A DNA stretch of 64,000 bases from Amycolatopsis palatopharyngis (GTDB taxonomy: Bacteria; Actinomycetota; Actinomycetes; Mycobacteriales; Pseudonocardiaceae), in contig NZ_PQHZ01000005.1 in the NCBI RefSeq assembly GCF_003385185.1, positions 62,001 to 126,000 of the forward strand, read 5' to 3'. Below, in pieces: positions 53,598 through 63,172 of this stretch; the first letter of the stretch is position 1, and each line of letters begins with the position of its first letter. The notes under the pieces were generated by a model. It was not told the DNA's origin. It ran no database searches and saw nothing but the letters and a program-made list of their open reading frames with translations. The translations under genes and the position numbers were made by a program.

Positions 53598-56500
53598 TCA
53601 CTGGAAGTCCCTCGACTTGGCCTTGATCCGCATCGGCAGGTGCTGCAATCGGTCAGCGAGCACACTGACGACGCCGTCGGCACGTTCGACAGTGCCTCGG
53701 ACCAGCAGCGCGGGACTGGAGCGGGCGATGCGGTGGTACCGCCGCCAGAGTCCCGCGGTGCACACCACATTGACCATGCCGGTCTCGTCCTCGATGTTGA
53801 GAAACGTGATACCGCCCGCGGTTGTGGGCCGCTGGCGGTGAGTCACCGCTCCACCGATCAGCACCCGTGATCCGGGATCCACCCGGTCAAGCCGATCGGC
53901 AGGCACCACGCCCAGCTCATCGAGCTTCGACCGGATGAACTGTGTGGGGAAGCTGTCCGGGGATACGCCCGTCGCCCATACATCGGCCGCGGCGAGGTCG
54001 AGGTCGTCCATTCCTGGTAACGCGGGTGCGGTCATTCCGACCCCACCACCGGGAAGCTTTCCTGGGCGCTCCTGTGCCGCGGCTCCGGCCGCCCACAACG
54101 CCGCTCTGCGGTCGAGGCCGAAGCACCCGAACGCTCCCGCCGTCGCCAGCGCCTCGACCTGCGGTGCCGTCAGCCGGACCCGGCGAACGAGGCCCGCCAT
54201 GTCGGTGAAGGTCCCTCCCCGATCGCGTTCGGCGACGATGGCCTCCGCCTTCGTCGTGCCCACCGCGCGCACCGAGCCAAGGCCGAGCCGGACCGCGAGA
54301 CCCCCGTGCCGCGCCGACCGGGGTTCGACGGTGGCGTGCGGCAGGCTCGCGTTCACTTCCGGGCCACGCACGACGACTCCATGCCTGCGTGCATCCGCGA
54401 CCAGCGACTGTGGCGAGTAGAAGCCCATCGGCTGCGCTCGCAGCAGAGCGGCGCAGAACGCCTCGGGGTGGTAGCGCTTGAAGTAGGCGCTGGCGAAGAC
54501 GAGATGGGCGAAGCTGAGCGCATGACTTTCCGGGAAGCCGAAGTTCGAGAAGGCCTGCAGCTTCTGGAACAGGTGCTCGGCCATCGGTTCGTCAATGCCG
54601 TTGCGCGCGGCGCCGTCGTAGAACCGCTGCCGCAGCCGCTCCATCCTGACCGTGGACCGCTTGGCGCCCATCGCATGCCGTAACTCGTCTGCCTCGGCCG
54701 CGCTGAACCCGGCGACGTCGAGCGCGATCTGCATCAGTTGTTCCTGGAAGAGGGGCACACCCAGCGTCTTCTCGAGCGCGTTCTTCAGCAGCGGGTGGTC
54801 GTAGTCCCACTTCTCCTTCTTGCTGTTTCGCTTGATGTAGGGATGCACCGACCCACCCTGGATGGGACCGGGGCGAATCAGCGCGACCTCGATCGCCAGG
54901 TCGTAGAAGGTGCGGGGCGCGAGTCTCGGCAGGGTTGCCAGCTGGGCACGGCTCTCCACCTGGAAGACGCCGATCGCGTCGGCCCGCCGGAGCATCGCGT
55001 AGACCTCGTCGTCCTCGAGGTCCAGCTTCGCGAGGTCGACCTCGACGCTCTCGTGTTCCCGGACCAGGTCGATCATGTAGTGCAGCGCGGAGAGCATGCC
55101 CAGCCCGAGCAGGTCGAACTTGACCAGCCCGACGGCCGCGCAGTCGTCCTTCTCCCACTGCAGCACGCTCCGGTTGTCCATGCGGGCCCACTCGATCGGA
55201 CAGACCTCACTGACCGGCCGGTTGCAGATCACCATGCCACCGGAATGGATGCCAAGGTGCCGGGGAAAGTCCTCGAGCGCGGCCGACAACTCCAGTACCG
55301 GCAGCGGAATGTCGTGGTCATGGTCGTGCTGGGTCTCGGCCAACGGACCCCATCTGTCGATCTGCTTGCTCCAAGCGTCCTGCTGTCCAGGGGAGTGCCC
55401 GAGCGCTCGTGCCGAGTCGCGCACCGCGGACCGTGCGCGGTAGGTGATGACGTTGGCCACCTGGGCCGTGCACAGGCGTCCGTACCTGCGGTAGACGTAC
55501 TGGATTGCCTCCTCCCTGCGGTCGGACTCGATGTCCAGGTCGATATCGGGATAGCCGTCCCGATCCGGCGCGAGGAAACGTTCGAAGAGCAGCTTCCAGG
55601 TCACGGAGTCCACATTGGTGATACCGAGCGCATAGCAGACCGCCGAGTTGGCCGCGGATCCCCTGCCCTGGCAGAGGATGTCGCTGTCCCGGCAGAACCG
55701 GACGATGTCGGCGACGATCAGGAAGTACCCGGGGAAATTGAGCTGCTCGATGATCGCCAGCTCGTGTTCGATCTGCTGGTACGCCTCGGGATTAGCCGTC
55801 CGTGTTCCGTACCGCACCGCCGCACCACGGTAGGTCTGCTCACGCAGGTAGCTCGCCTCGGTGTGGCCGTGGGGCACGTCGAACGGCGGCAGTTCGGGCG
55901 CGACCAGTTTCAGGTCGAAGGCACAGTCGACTCCGAGCTGAGCCGCCCGGTGCACGGCTCCCGGATACCGCGCGAAGCGCGCGGCCATCTCCGCTCCGGA
56001 GCGCAGATGGGCACCACCGTTCGCGGGCAGCCAGCCCGACATGTCGTCGAGGCTGCGCCGGGCACGGATCGCCGCGAGACCGGCGGCGAGTCTGCCCCTG
56101 CGGGGAGTGGCGTAGTGGGCGGCGTTGGTCGCCACGGTGGGCAGGCCGTGTCGCACGGCCAGTTCGGCCAGCGCGTCGTTGTCGGCGGTGTCCGAAGGCA
56201 GTCCGTGGTCGGTGAGTTCCACGTAGACCTCTTCCCGGCCGAACAGGCCGACCAACCGGCGCAACTGGTCTCCTGCGGCGTCCGGCCCCGCCTCGGCCAG
56301 CGCCCTTCGGACGGCACCCTTCCTGCACCCGGTGAGGACGACGCAGCTACCCGACACCTCCGCCGCGACCTTCTCGAGGTCGTACACCGGGCGGCCTTTC
56401 TCCGCGCGCCGCGCCCCATCCTGGTCGTGCCCGGCCAGCTGCCCTGCAGTGGTGGCCCGGCACAGCGCGGCGTAGCCGTCGACGTCCTTGGCGAGTAGCA

Positions 56501-56906
56501 ACAGGTGCTCGCCCTCGGGGTCGGCAATGCCGTTCTGCGGTGCCCGGAGCCCGAGGCTGAGTTCCGTGCCGAACACCGTGCGCAGGCCCGACTCGCGGGC
56601 GGCCTCCGCGAAACGAACGACTCCGTACATGCCGTCGTGATCGGTGATCGCGAGGGCGTCGAGTTCCAGCCTGGCCGCTTCCTCCACGAGTTCCTCAGGG
56701 TGACTGGCGCCATCCAGGAAGCTGAAGTTGGTGTGGCAGTGCAGTTCGGCGTAGGGAACCCGGTTGCGACCAGTTGCGGCGCCGACCGGCGGGGCAGGGC
56801 GCATCGGCGATGCGCGCATCGGCGGTTCCGCACCTGTCGCGTTCGGCGCGCCCGCGAGTGAGCGTCGCAGGTCCCGCCAGGGAACCGGCGGGTTGTCCCA
56901 GCCCAT
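53598..56906 (-). CDS. dnaE2: Error-prone DNA polymerase DnaE2
   Basis: The protein has 1102 aa from ATG 56906. The PHP domain (HCHTNFSFLDGAS, residues 50-300), the polymerase core with the catalytic Asp pair in YPDIDLDIESDRREEA, a helix-hairpin-helix region and a C-terminal OB domain (TFLNIEDETGMVNVV) are in order. It does translesion synthesis and SOS mutagenesis together with ImuA and ImuB. It is the last gene of the imu operon. Confidence 0.95.
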   Translation of the reverse strand: MGWDNPPVPWRDLRRSLAGAPNATGAEPPMRASPMRPAPPVGAATGRNRVPYAELHCHTNFSFLDGASHPEELVEEAARLELDALAITDHDGMYGVVRFAEAARESGLRTVFGTELSLGLRAPQNGIADPEGEHLLLLAKDVDGYAALCRATTAGQLAGHDQDGARRAEKGRPVYDLEKVAAEVSGSCVVLTGCRKGAVRRALAEAGPDAAGDQLRRLVGLFGREEVYVELTDHGLPSDTADNDALAELAVRHGLPTVATNAAHYATPRRGRLAAGLAAIRARRSLDDMSGWLPANGGAHLRSGAEMAARFARYPGAVHRAAQLGVDCAFDLKLVAPELPPFDVPHGHTEASYLREQTYRGAAVRYGTRTANPEAYQQIEHELAIIEQLNFPGYFLIVADIVRFCRDSDILCQGRGSAANSAVCYALGITNVDSVTWKLLFERFLAPDRDGYPDIDLDIESDRREEAIQYVYRRYGRLCTAQVANVITYRARSAVRDSARALGHSPGQQDAWSKQIDRWGPLAETQHDHDHDIPLPVLELSAALEDFPRHLGIHSGGMVICNRPVSEVCPIEWARMDNRSVLQWEKDDCAAVGLVKFDLLGLGMLSALHYMIDLVREHESVEVDLAKLDLEDDEVYAMLRRADAIGVFQVESRAQLATLPRLAPRTFYDLAIEVALIRPGPIQGGSVHPYIKRNSKKEKWDYDHPLLKNALEKTLGVPLFQEQLMQIALDVAGFSAAEADELRHAMGAKRSTVRMERLRQRFYDGAARNGIDEPMAEHLFQKLQAFSNFGFPESHALSFAHLVFASAYFKRYHPEAFCAALLRAQPMGFYSPQSLVADARRHGVVVRGPEVNASLPHATVEPRSARHGGLAVRLGLGSVRAVGTTKAEAIVAERDRGGTFTDMAGLVRRVRLTAPQVEALATAGAFGCFGLDRRAALWAAGAAAQERPGKLPGGGVGMTAPALPGMDDLDLAAADVWATGVSPDSFPTQFIRSKLDELGVVPADRLDRVDPGSRVLIGGAVTHRQRPTTAGGITFLNIEDETGMVNVVCTAGLWRRYHRIARSSPALLVRGTVERADGVVSVLADRLQHLPMRIKAKSRDFQ

Positions 56907-56909
56907 GCG

Positions 56910-57110
56910 TCACTCCCGGATGTTCTCGGCCGACAGGCGCTGCGACGGGATCAGCGAGCTCAGCTCCGACTCCAGTTCCGCCTCCAGCACCTCGTTGAAC
57001 TCGATCCACAACGGGTCGGTGTTCTCGAGGTCGTCATGACCGTGCATCTCCGTGCCTGTCGAAGAGTTCCGGTCACCATGACCTCGCAATCCATCGTTCT
57101 CAGCTGCCAT
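56910..57110 (-). CDS. Small acidic protein between imuB and dnaE2
   Basis: The protein has 66 aa from ATG 57110, which starts one base after the imuB stop. The last 45 residues (NTDPLWIEFNEVLEAELESE; LIPSQRLSAENIRE) look folded and acidic; the first 20 are polar. It ends 3 bases before the dnaE2 start. The tight spacing implies co-expression with the mutasome. The family was not recognised. Confidence 0.6.
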   Translation of the reverse strand: MAAENDGLRGHGDRNSSTGTEMHGHDDLENTDPLWIEFNEVLEAELESELSSLIPSQRLSAENIRE

Positions 57111-57111
57111 C

Positions 57112-58737
57112 TCAGTCGTACATCCCTTCTACAGTCCACAATGGATTGCGATGCTTCTCCAGGAGCAGGAGTACCGCGAGGTCGCCCTGTTCCCGCCCGT
57201 CCCCGCCCAGCAGGACCTGGACGCGAGCCCTGTCCCCCTGCCGCTCCTGTGCCCACCACCTCGCAGCCACCGGCCACGGCCCCGCCCACTCCCGTACCTG
57301 TCGTGCGGGCCCGTCCTCGATCGCGACGCGGTGTGGCGAGGCGGTCAGACACAGCCGTTCGGTGAACTCCACCGGTGCGCCCGACTCGTCGAGCACAGTC
57401 GCCGATACCTGCCCGGCGAAGACCGTGGCCGGCGACGGCGCGGGCAGCCTGCCCGGCCAGGGGGCATCCGGCTCGACGGGGGCTTCGGGGCGATCCCCCC
57501 AGGGCACCAGCTGGACCCGCTCGGCGGGACCGCGCCCACCGCCCAGTACCGCTGTGACCACGCTGTCCGGCCCCAGCAGGCCCTGTACCCGCACCAGTGC
57601 CCTGCCTGCCCGCTCGGCCGCGAGCGTGGGCTCGTCCCCGAGCCCCCCTCGCGCCGCAGCCGCGGAACCCGCCTGCCAGAGGCCGAGTTGCAAGGAATGC
57701 CCAGCGACCGTCTCCTCGGGATCGAGCCGGAGTCGGCAGACTCCCGCGGTCGGCCGCACCCCCGCACCCCTTCGCAGCCAGCCCTCGAACTGCCAGCGCA
57801 CCCGATCGGCGATCCCCTGTGGGGTCAGGGGTTCGGCACAGCGCCAGACGCGGGCGAGTTCCTCGCCGTGTTCCGTGGTGGCGTAGATGCCCAGTCTGGT
57901 GCAGGCCAGCCCACGGGCTGCCAGTCCACTGTGGAACCGTGTGGCCAGCGTCCTGGCCACGAACGCGGCGGCGTCCACCCGGTCCAGCACCGGATCGAAC
58001 TCCTCGCTGATCGAGAGCTCAGGAGGTGGACGCCTGCGGTGCGGTGGCCGATCGGACAGACCCCGCGAAAGCCGGTGCGCGAGCAGTCCGGGTGCACCGA
58101 ACCGGGAGGCCACGTCCCGTTCGGTGAGCGCGGCGAAGTCGCCGAGGCTGCGCAGGCCCAGCCTGCGCAGCAGATCGACCAGGTCGCCGCGGTACGCATC
58201 CGGCTGATCAAGCTCGGTGATACTCAACGGGGCGAGGAACTCGGCCGAGGCTCCTGGTTCGACCAGCGCGGACCTGCGGGCGGCGAGCACGGCGGCGAAG
58301 AGCCCGTCGGCGACGCCGAGCTGACACTCCACTCCCGTCCGGACGGGTACGTGTTCGGCCAGCAGTTCCAGCAACCGGGACTCGCCGCCGAAGTAGCCCG
58401 CGGCTCCCCGCACCGGCACCGCGACCACTCCTGGCCGGACGACCTCCACCCCGACGACGAGCTCCTCCACCGCGGCCGCGACGGGCTCGAACAACCGGGC
58501 GTCCCTGCCGGGATCCTCGCCGAGCACCACGATCTCCGGGCATCGGGACTGCGCCTCTCTGCGGCGCATCCCACGCCGGACACCGGCGGTCCTGGCAACG
58601 GCCGAGCACGCCACCACACGATTGGCGAGGAAAACCGCGGCAGGCAGGTGCGGAGAAACCCCCGCGGCCAGCCCCGCCGCGACCACCGGCCAGTCCGGGC
58701 ACCACAACACGAGCACTCGCACCGGAGGGGCGACCAT
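57112..58737 (-). CDS. imuB: ImuB, Y-family polymerase-like mutasome protein
   Basis: The protein has 541 aa from ATG 58737. VLVLWCPDWPVVAAGL is the start of a Y-family polymerase palm domain that lacks the usual catalytic acidic residues, as ImuB proteins do. LDQPDAYRGDLVDLLRRLG is the helix-hairpin-helix region. The C-terminal extension probably binds the beta-clamp and ImuA. ImuB links DnaE2 to the sliding clamp. Confidence 0.92.
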   Translation of the reverse strand: MVAPPVRVLVLWCPDWPVVAAGLAAGVSPHLPAAVFLANRVVACSAVARTAGVRRGMRRREAQSRCPEIVVLGEDPGRDARLFEPVAAAVEELVVGVEVVRPGVVAVPVRGAAGYFGGESRLLELLAEHVPVRTGVECQLGVADGLFAAVLAARRSALVEPGASAEFLAPLSITELDQPDAYRGDLVDLLRRLGLRSLGDFAALTERDVASRFGAPGLLAHRLSRGLSDRPPHRRRPPPELSISEEFDPVLDRVDAAAFVARTLATRFHSGLAARGLACTRLGIYATTEHGEELARVWRCAEPLTPQGIADRVRWQFEGWLRRGAGVRPTAGVCRLRLDPEETVAGHSLQLGLWQAGSAAAARGGLGDEPTLAAERAGRALVRVQGLLGPDSVVTAVLGGGRGPAERVQLVPWGDRPEAPVEPDAPWPGRLPAPSPATVFAGQVSATVLDESGAPVEFTERLCLTASPHRVAIEDGPARQVREWAGPWPVAARWWAQERQGDRARVQVLLGGDGREQGDLAVLLLLEKHRNPLWTVEGMYD

Positions 58738-58739
58738 GA

Positions 58740-59495
58740 TCAGCTCACCCCCCGCTCGCTCCAGGAAACGGCGGGCCCTGCCACACCATCAGCCGTGTCC
58801 GCGCCGTCCACCGCGCCGTTCGGCGCAGGCAGCAGCAGATCGGTGCGCGCAGGTCGCGCCGCCGCTCCCCGGCCGGCGGTGTGCACGACCACCTGCCGTT
58901 GCCGCAGGTAGCCGTACCCACCGTCGAGACCCGACCACCGGCCACCCGTGCATCGCAGCTCCACCTCGGCACCAGGCCAAGGGCCGAGGGAGAGCAGCAC
59001 GGCACCGCGATGCCGGGCACGGGCGGACAGTCGACGGGCGGTCTGCTCGGCCCTGCCCACAGGCCCGACCGCCACGAGGTCCACCCCGTCGAGCAGCGCG
59101 GCGGTCACCGAGGCGAAGTCGGCACCGGGACGAGGCACGAGGGCGAGGCGAGCCACCTCGACCCCGAGTTCCCCGGCAGCGGCCACCCCGAGATCGGGCA
59201 CCCCGACCACCGCGGCCCACGATCCACCCGCGGTGGCTTCCGCGAGCAGCGCGAGCAACAGCGAAGTGGACCCGTGCACCGCCACCGTGCTGCCCCGGCG
59301 CAGCCCTCCCCAGGGCAGCAATCCGGACAGCGCCGACTGCACCGGCAGAACCTGTCCCGTGGTCTGCGCGTGCTCGGCGGCGTCGGCCACCCCGCTGGCC
59401 GTACGCACACCCGGCAGTGCCGTCAGCCGGGCGATGGCAGCCCCGGCCTGCTCCGGCTCGACACCCCGGATCTCGCTCGCGAGCCCTCTCGGCAC
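58740..59495 (-). CDS. imuA: ImuA-like mutasome protein (RecA-fold)
   Basis: The protein has 251 aa from GTG 59495. VAVHGSTSLLLALLAEAT is a degenerate Walker A loop, and SGLLPWGGLRRGS precedes it as in RecA-like ImuA proteins. It ends 2 bases before imuB. An SOS box lies about 96 bases upstream. It is needed for DnaE2-dependent mutagenesis in relatives. Confidence 0.88.
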   Translation of the reverse strand: MPRGLASEIRGVEPEQAGAAIARLTALPGVRTASGVADAAEHAQTTGQVLPVQSALSGLLPWGGLRRGSTVAVHGSTSLLLALLAEATAGGSWAAVVGVPDLGVAAAGELGVEVARLALVPRPGADFASVTAALLDGVDLVAVGPVGRAEQTARRLSARARHRGAVLLSLGPWPGAEVELRCTGGRWSGLDGGYGYLRQRQVVVHTAGRGAAARPARTDLLLPAPNGAVDGADTADGVAGPAVSWSERGVS

Positions 59496-59590
59496 CGGGC
59501 ACCACCTCCCCTCACGACAGCACGGCAGCGCGGCAGGTGCTCGAGCCCTGCTCGCGATTCGTGCCCCGCCGCGGGGAAGACGGCAGAGCG

Positions 59591-59606
59591 TCGAACGTAT
59601 GTTCGA
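59591..59606. promoter_or_regulatory. LexA-binding SOS box of the imu operon
   Basis: TCGAACGTATGTTCGA is a perfect match to the actinobacterial SOS box (TCGAAC-N4-GTTCGA). It lies 96-111 bases upstream of the imuA start, so the imuA-imuB-small gene-dnaE2 operon should be induced by DNA damage. Confidence 0.92.
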
Positions 59607-59684
59607 TGCGTCCAGTGAACACTGAATGCCGTATCGCTGTCAAGCAAGGCGTTGCAGGTCGACTGATACCGGCTCTTCCTTACG

Positions 59685-59720
59685 TAAACTTCCTTATTGT
59701 TCTTTTATTGGGGAAGTTTA
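59685..59720. promoter_or_regulatory. Inverted repeat in promoter of alpha/beta hydrolase gene
   Basis: TAAACTTCC (59685-59693) and GGAAGTTTA (59712-59720) are perfect 9-bp arms with an 18-bp AT-rich spacer. TATGCT at 59723 is a possible -10 box, so a dimeric regulator bound here could cover the promoter. Confidence 0.55.
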
Positions 59721-59775
59721 GGTATGCTAGTGTCGCCTTTCGCGCAGCGAAGGCTGCCATGGAGGGGTCAGGAAC

Positions 59776-60633
59776 ATGAGCGAGATCTATCGATCAGCGG
59801 CAGGAGCCCGCCAGCTGCGTGAGCGCTATCGAAAAGCCCTGGAGCGCTGGCCGGTCGCCAACAAGCAGTTACACGTGCCGACACCCGAGGGCGAGACCTT
59901 CGTCGTCACCTGCGGAGCAGACGACGCTCCACCCCTGGTGCTGCTGCACGGCTCCGGCGGCAACTCGGCACAGTGGCTGAGCAGAATCCCCGAACTCGTC
60001 ACACATTTCCGGGTATGCGCGATCGACATGATCGGCGAACAAGGCCGCAGCACGCCGTCTCGGCCGCCCTTGGACTCCGACCGATACGCCGTGTGGCTGG
60101 ATGCCGTGCTGGACTCACTCGGGCTGAACCGGGTGTCGATCATGGGCGTGTCCCTCGGTGGCTGGCTGGCCGTGGACTACGCGACACGGCGGCCGAGCAG
60201 GGTGGCTCGCCTCGCGCTGTCCTGCCCGGGCGGGATCGGCAGACAGAAGAAGGGTTTCCTACTCAAGGCGTTGCTGCTGAACTCGCTCGGCGAAAGAGGC
60301 CGGCGCAGGTCGGTGCACGGAATTCTCGGACCAGGGCTGTCCGCGCTGCGGGCGGAGGAGACCGAAGTGGTCTTCGACGAGGTGCTGCTTGTGGCGAACA
60401 ACTACCGATACCGGCTGGAGGCGCTTCCGGTCTTCGACGAGCACGCGCTACGACGGCTGACCATGCCGGTGCACGTGCTCGCCGGCGAGTTGGACGTGAT
60501 GTTCGACTCCGGGGAAACCAAGCGGCGACTGGAAGCGAGCGTCCCGCACGCGACAGTGCGGCTGCTGCCCGGCATTGGTCATTTCATTCCCACACAGGCG
60601 ACGGAACTGGAGTTCCTGACGCCAGTGCACTAG
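59776..60633 (+). CDS. Alpha/beta hydrolase
   Basis: The protein has 285 aa from ATG 59776, with GGAGGGG upstream. LVLLHGSGGNSAQWL (oxyanion hole), VSIMGVSLGGWLAV (nucleophile Ser), VLAGELDVMFD (Asp) and PGIGHFIPT (His) complete the triad. It may be an esterase or C-C hydrolase. A TTA codon lies at codon 32. Its promoter holds a strong inverted repeat. Confidence 0.92.
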   Translation: MSEIYRSAAGARQLRERYRKALERWPVANKQLHVPTPEGETFVVTCGADDAPPLVLLHGSGGNSAQWLSRIPELVTHFRVCAIDMIGEQGRSTPSRPPLDSDRYAVWLDAVLDSLGLNRVSIMGVSLGGWLAVDYATRRPSRVARLALSCPGGIGRQKKGFLLKALLLNSLGERGRRRSVHGILGPGLSALRAEETEVVFDEVLLVANNYRYRLEALPVFDEHALRRLTMPVHVLAGELDVMFDSGETKRRLEASVPHATVRLLPGIGHFIPTQATELEFLTPVH

Positions 60634-60762
60634 GCACGACTCCATTTTGGGCAGTGCTCCCCCGGCCATGGCGCACCTCCGAGAACTCCCGACTTCGACC
60701 ACACCGCTCCAGTGCGGCGGGACCGGTGCGATACTTCGCTGCGTGGCCGACGGGGAGGCATC

Positions 60763-61485
60763 GTGACGGGACCTCAGTACACCGGACCTCAGTACCCGGG
60801 ACCCCAGCACGGCGGCTCCTGGCCGGGCGGACCGCAGGGATACCAGCAGCATCCGGGCTGGCAGTACGCCCCATACCCGCAGCCCCAGCCGCCGAAGCGT
60901 AAGCGCACGGGCCTGATCGTCTCGCTGGTCCTGGTGTCGCTGCTGGTGCTGGGGGCCATCGCAGGCGGCGTCGTCTTCTACCTGAACGCGCACGCCGACG
61001 GCGGCATACCGCCCACTGGCGCGCAGCTCGACCCGGCTTGCGATGCCGTCAGTGAGCAGACCCGGCAGCGGTTGCGCACCACCAATCCCGATCCCACGGC
61101 CAGCAGCGCGCGCGAAAGCCAGGGCGTCTCCCTCGTCTACTGCGGGTGGACACAGACCCGTGGGCAGGACGGGGAGGGAAGCCGCGACCTGCAGGTACAG
61201 ATTCTTCGCTACGCCGGGGCCGCCGCACAGGAACAGCGGCGGCCCCGGTGTGACGGCTCGCAGCTACCACCGCCGCAGCTCGGGCAGGAAGCATGCATCG
61301 GCAGCACGCAGAGCGGCAACATCACCACCGTGACCCTGCAGGTCCGTCAGGGCAGCTACTTCGTCCTGGTCGGCTACAGCGGGTGGGACGTCGGCTTACT
61401 CGGCAACGAACCCGCCCCCGTGCAGGACTTCGCCAACGCCGCGGCCGGGGTCGGCCAGGAAGTTCTCGGCACCCTGCAGGGTTGA
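60763..61485 (+). CDS. Membrane-anchored extracytoplasmic protein with Pro/Gly/Gln-rich N-terminus
   Basis: The protein has 240 aa from GTG 60763 with GGGGAGG upstream. Residues 1-48 are GPQY/PQP-rich, one membrane helix follows (LIVSLVLVSLLVLGAIAGGV), and the rest is outside the cell and has four Cys. This layout fits actinobacterial cell-envelope proteins such as DUF3558-like ones. The function is unknown. Confidence 0.75.
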   Translation: MTGPQYTGPQYPGPQHGGSWPGGPQGYQQHPGWQYAPYPQPQPPKRKRTGLIVSLVLVSLLVLGAIAGGVVFYLNAHADGGIPPTGAQLDPACDAVSEQTRQRLRTTNPDPTASSARESQGVSLVYCGWTQTRGQDGEGSRDLQVQILRYAGAAAQEQRRPRCDGSQLPPPQLGQEACIGSTQSGNITTVTLQVRQGSYFVLVGYSGWDVGLLGNEPAPVQDFANAAAGVGQEVLGTLQG

Positions 61486-61524
61486 CCCCGGCACTCGAAA
61501 TCGGCCGCCGCTCCCGCGGTGGGA

Positions 61525-61582
61525 AAGTTCCCCAATGCGGCATTGGGGAACTTCAACGTCCCCAATGCCACATTGGGGACAT
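61525..61582. repeat. 58-nt double palindrome, copy 2
   Basis: It is identical to 47796-47853 and again sits between convergent genes (the membrane-anchored protein and purH), 40 bp after one stop and 25 bp before the other. A terminator function fits. Confidence 0.9.
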
Positions 61583-61606
61583 GTTGCACCGCGGGTGGGG
61601 TGCGGG

Positions 61607-63172
61607 TCAGTGGGCGAAGTGGCGGGTACCGGTGAGGTAGACCGTCGCGCCAGCGGCCTCCGCCGCGGCGATCACCTCGGCGTCGCGCACCGAACCACCA
61701 GGCTGCACCACCGCGCGTACCCCGGCGTCGAGGAGCACCTGCAGCCCGTCGGGGAACGGGAAGAACGCGTCCGAGGACGCGACCGATCCCGACACCCGAT
61801 CTCCGGCACGCTGCACCGCGAGCCGCGCGGAGTCCACCCGGTTCACCTGCCCCATCCCGACGCCGACGGTCGCCAGACCGGCGGCCAGCAGGATGGCGTT
61901 CGACTTCACCGCGCGTACCGCACGCCAGGCGAACACCAGGTCGGCCATGGTCTGCTCGTCGGCGGGCTCGCCCGTGGCCAATGTCCAGGAGGCGGGGTCG
62001 TCTCCTGGTGCGTCGATCGCATCCGGGGTCTGCACGAGCACTCCACCGGAGATCGGCCGGACCTCCACCGCGTCCGCGTTCGCGATCGCGGGCAGACGCA
62101 GCAGGCGGATGTTCTTCTTACGGCTGAGCACGTCCAGCGCCTCGGCGTCGAAGTCCGGCGCGAGTACGACCTCCGTGAAGACGTCGGCGATCTGCTCGGC
62201 AGCGGTCACCGAGACCGGCCGGTTCGTGGCGATGACCCCACCGAAGGCGGACACCGGATCGCACGCGTGCGCCTTCCGATGCGCCTCCGCGATGTCGGAA
62301 CCCACCGCGATGCCGCATGGATTCGCGTGCTTGATGATCGCCACCGCAGGCTGCTCGAAGTCGTAGGCCGCCCTGCGAGCCGCGTCGGTGTCGACGTAGT
62401 TGTTGTAGGACATCGCCTTGCCGTGCAGCTGCTCGGCGTGCGCGAGACCGGTCCGCGAGTGCGTGTACACCGCCGCCCGCTGGTGCGGGTTCTCGCCGTA
62501 GCGCAGGGTCTCCCCGCGCTGCCAGGTCATCCCCATGAACTCACCGAAGCCCGAGTCGTCGGCGGGCGCGTACTGCTCGGCGAACCACGTGGCCACCTGG
62601 GCGTCGTAGGCCGCGGTGTGCGCGTACGCCTGCGCCGCCAGCCGCTTGCGGTCGGCAAGCTCGAACCCGCCTTCGCGTACCCGCTCGAGTACCCAGTCGT
62701 AGCGCTGCGGATCCACCACCACCGCCACGCTGCCGTGGTTCTTCGCCGCCGCGCGCACCATCGCGGGACCGCCGATGTCGATGTTCTCCACACAGTCCTC
62801 ATGGCTCGCGCCGGAAGCCACGGTGCTCGCGAACGGGTAGAGGTTCACCACCAGCAGATCGAACGGCGCGATGTCCAGCTTGCGCAGTTGCTCCACGTGC
62901 TCGTCCTTGCCGCGGTCGGCGAGCAGGCCCGCGTGCACCCTGGGGTGCAGGGTCTTCACCCTGCCGTCCAGCGACTCCGGAAAGCCCGTGACCTCCTCCA
63001 CCGGGGTCACCGGGACACCGGCGTTGGCGATGACCTTCGCGGTACCACCTGTGGAGACGATCTCCACGCCTGCGGCGTGCAGGCTGGTGGCCAGCTCCAG
63101 CAGGCCGGCCTTGTCCGACACCCCGATCAACGCGCGCCGGACCGGGTGCCGCCCGGCAGACTGCTCGCTCAC
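61607..63172 (-). CDS. purH: Bifunctional AICAR formyltransferase/IMP cyclohydrolase
   Basis: The protein has 521 aa from GTG 63172, which overlaps the purN stop (GTGA). The N-terminal MGS-like domain has [20 protein letters not shown] and [15 protein letters not shown]. The larger C-terminal domain has the AICAR transformylase motif (IIKHANPCG) and [11 protein letters not shown]. It catalyses the last two steps of IMP synthesis using 10-formyl-THF. Confidence 0.97.
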   Translation of the reverse strand: MSEQSAGRHPVRRALIGVSDKAGLLELATSLHAAGVEIVSTGGTAKVIANAGVPVTPVEEVTGFPESLDGRVKTLHPRVHAGLLADRGKDEHVEQLRKLDIAPFDLLVVNLYPFASTVASGASHEDCVENIDIGGPAMVRAAAKNHGSVAVVVDPQRYDWVLERVREGGFELADRKRLAAQAYAHTAAYDAQVATWFAEQYAPADDSGFGEFMGMTWQRGETLRYGENPHQRAAVYTHSRTGLAHAEQLHGKAMSYNNYVDTDAARRAAYDFEQPAVAIIKHANPCGIAVGSDIAEAHRKAHACDPVSAFGGVIATNRPVSVTAAEQIADVFTEVVLAPDFDAEALDVLSRKKNIRLLRLPAIANADAVEVRPISGGVLVQTPDAIDAPGDDPASWTLATGEPADEQTMADLVFAWRAVRAVKSNAILLAAGLATVGVGMGQVNRVDSARLAVQRAGDRVSGSVASSDAFFPFPDGLQVLLDAGVRAVVQPGGSVRDAEVIAAAEAAGATVYLTGTRHFAH

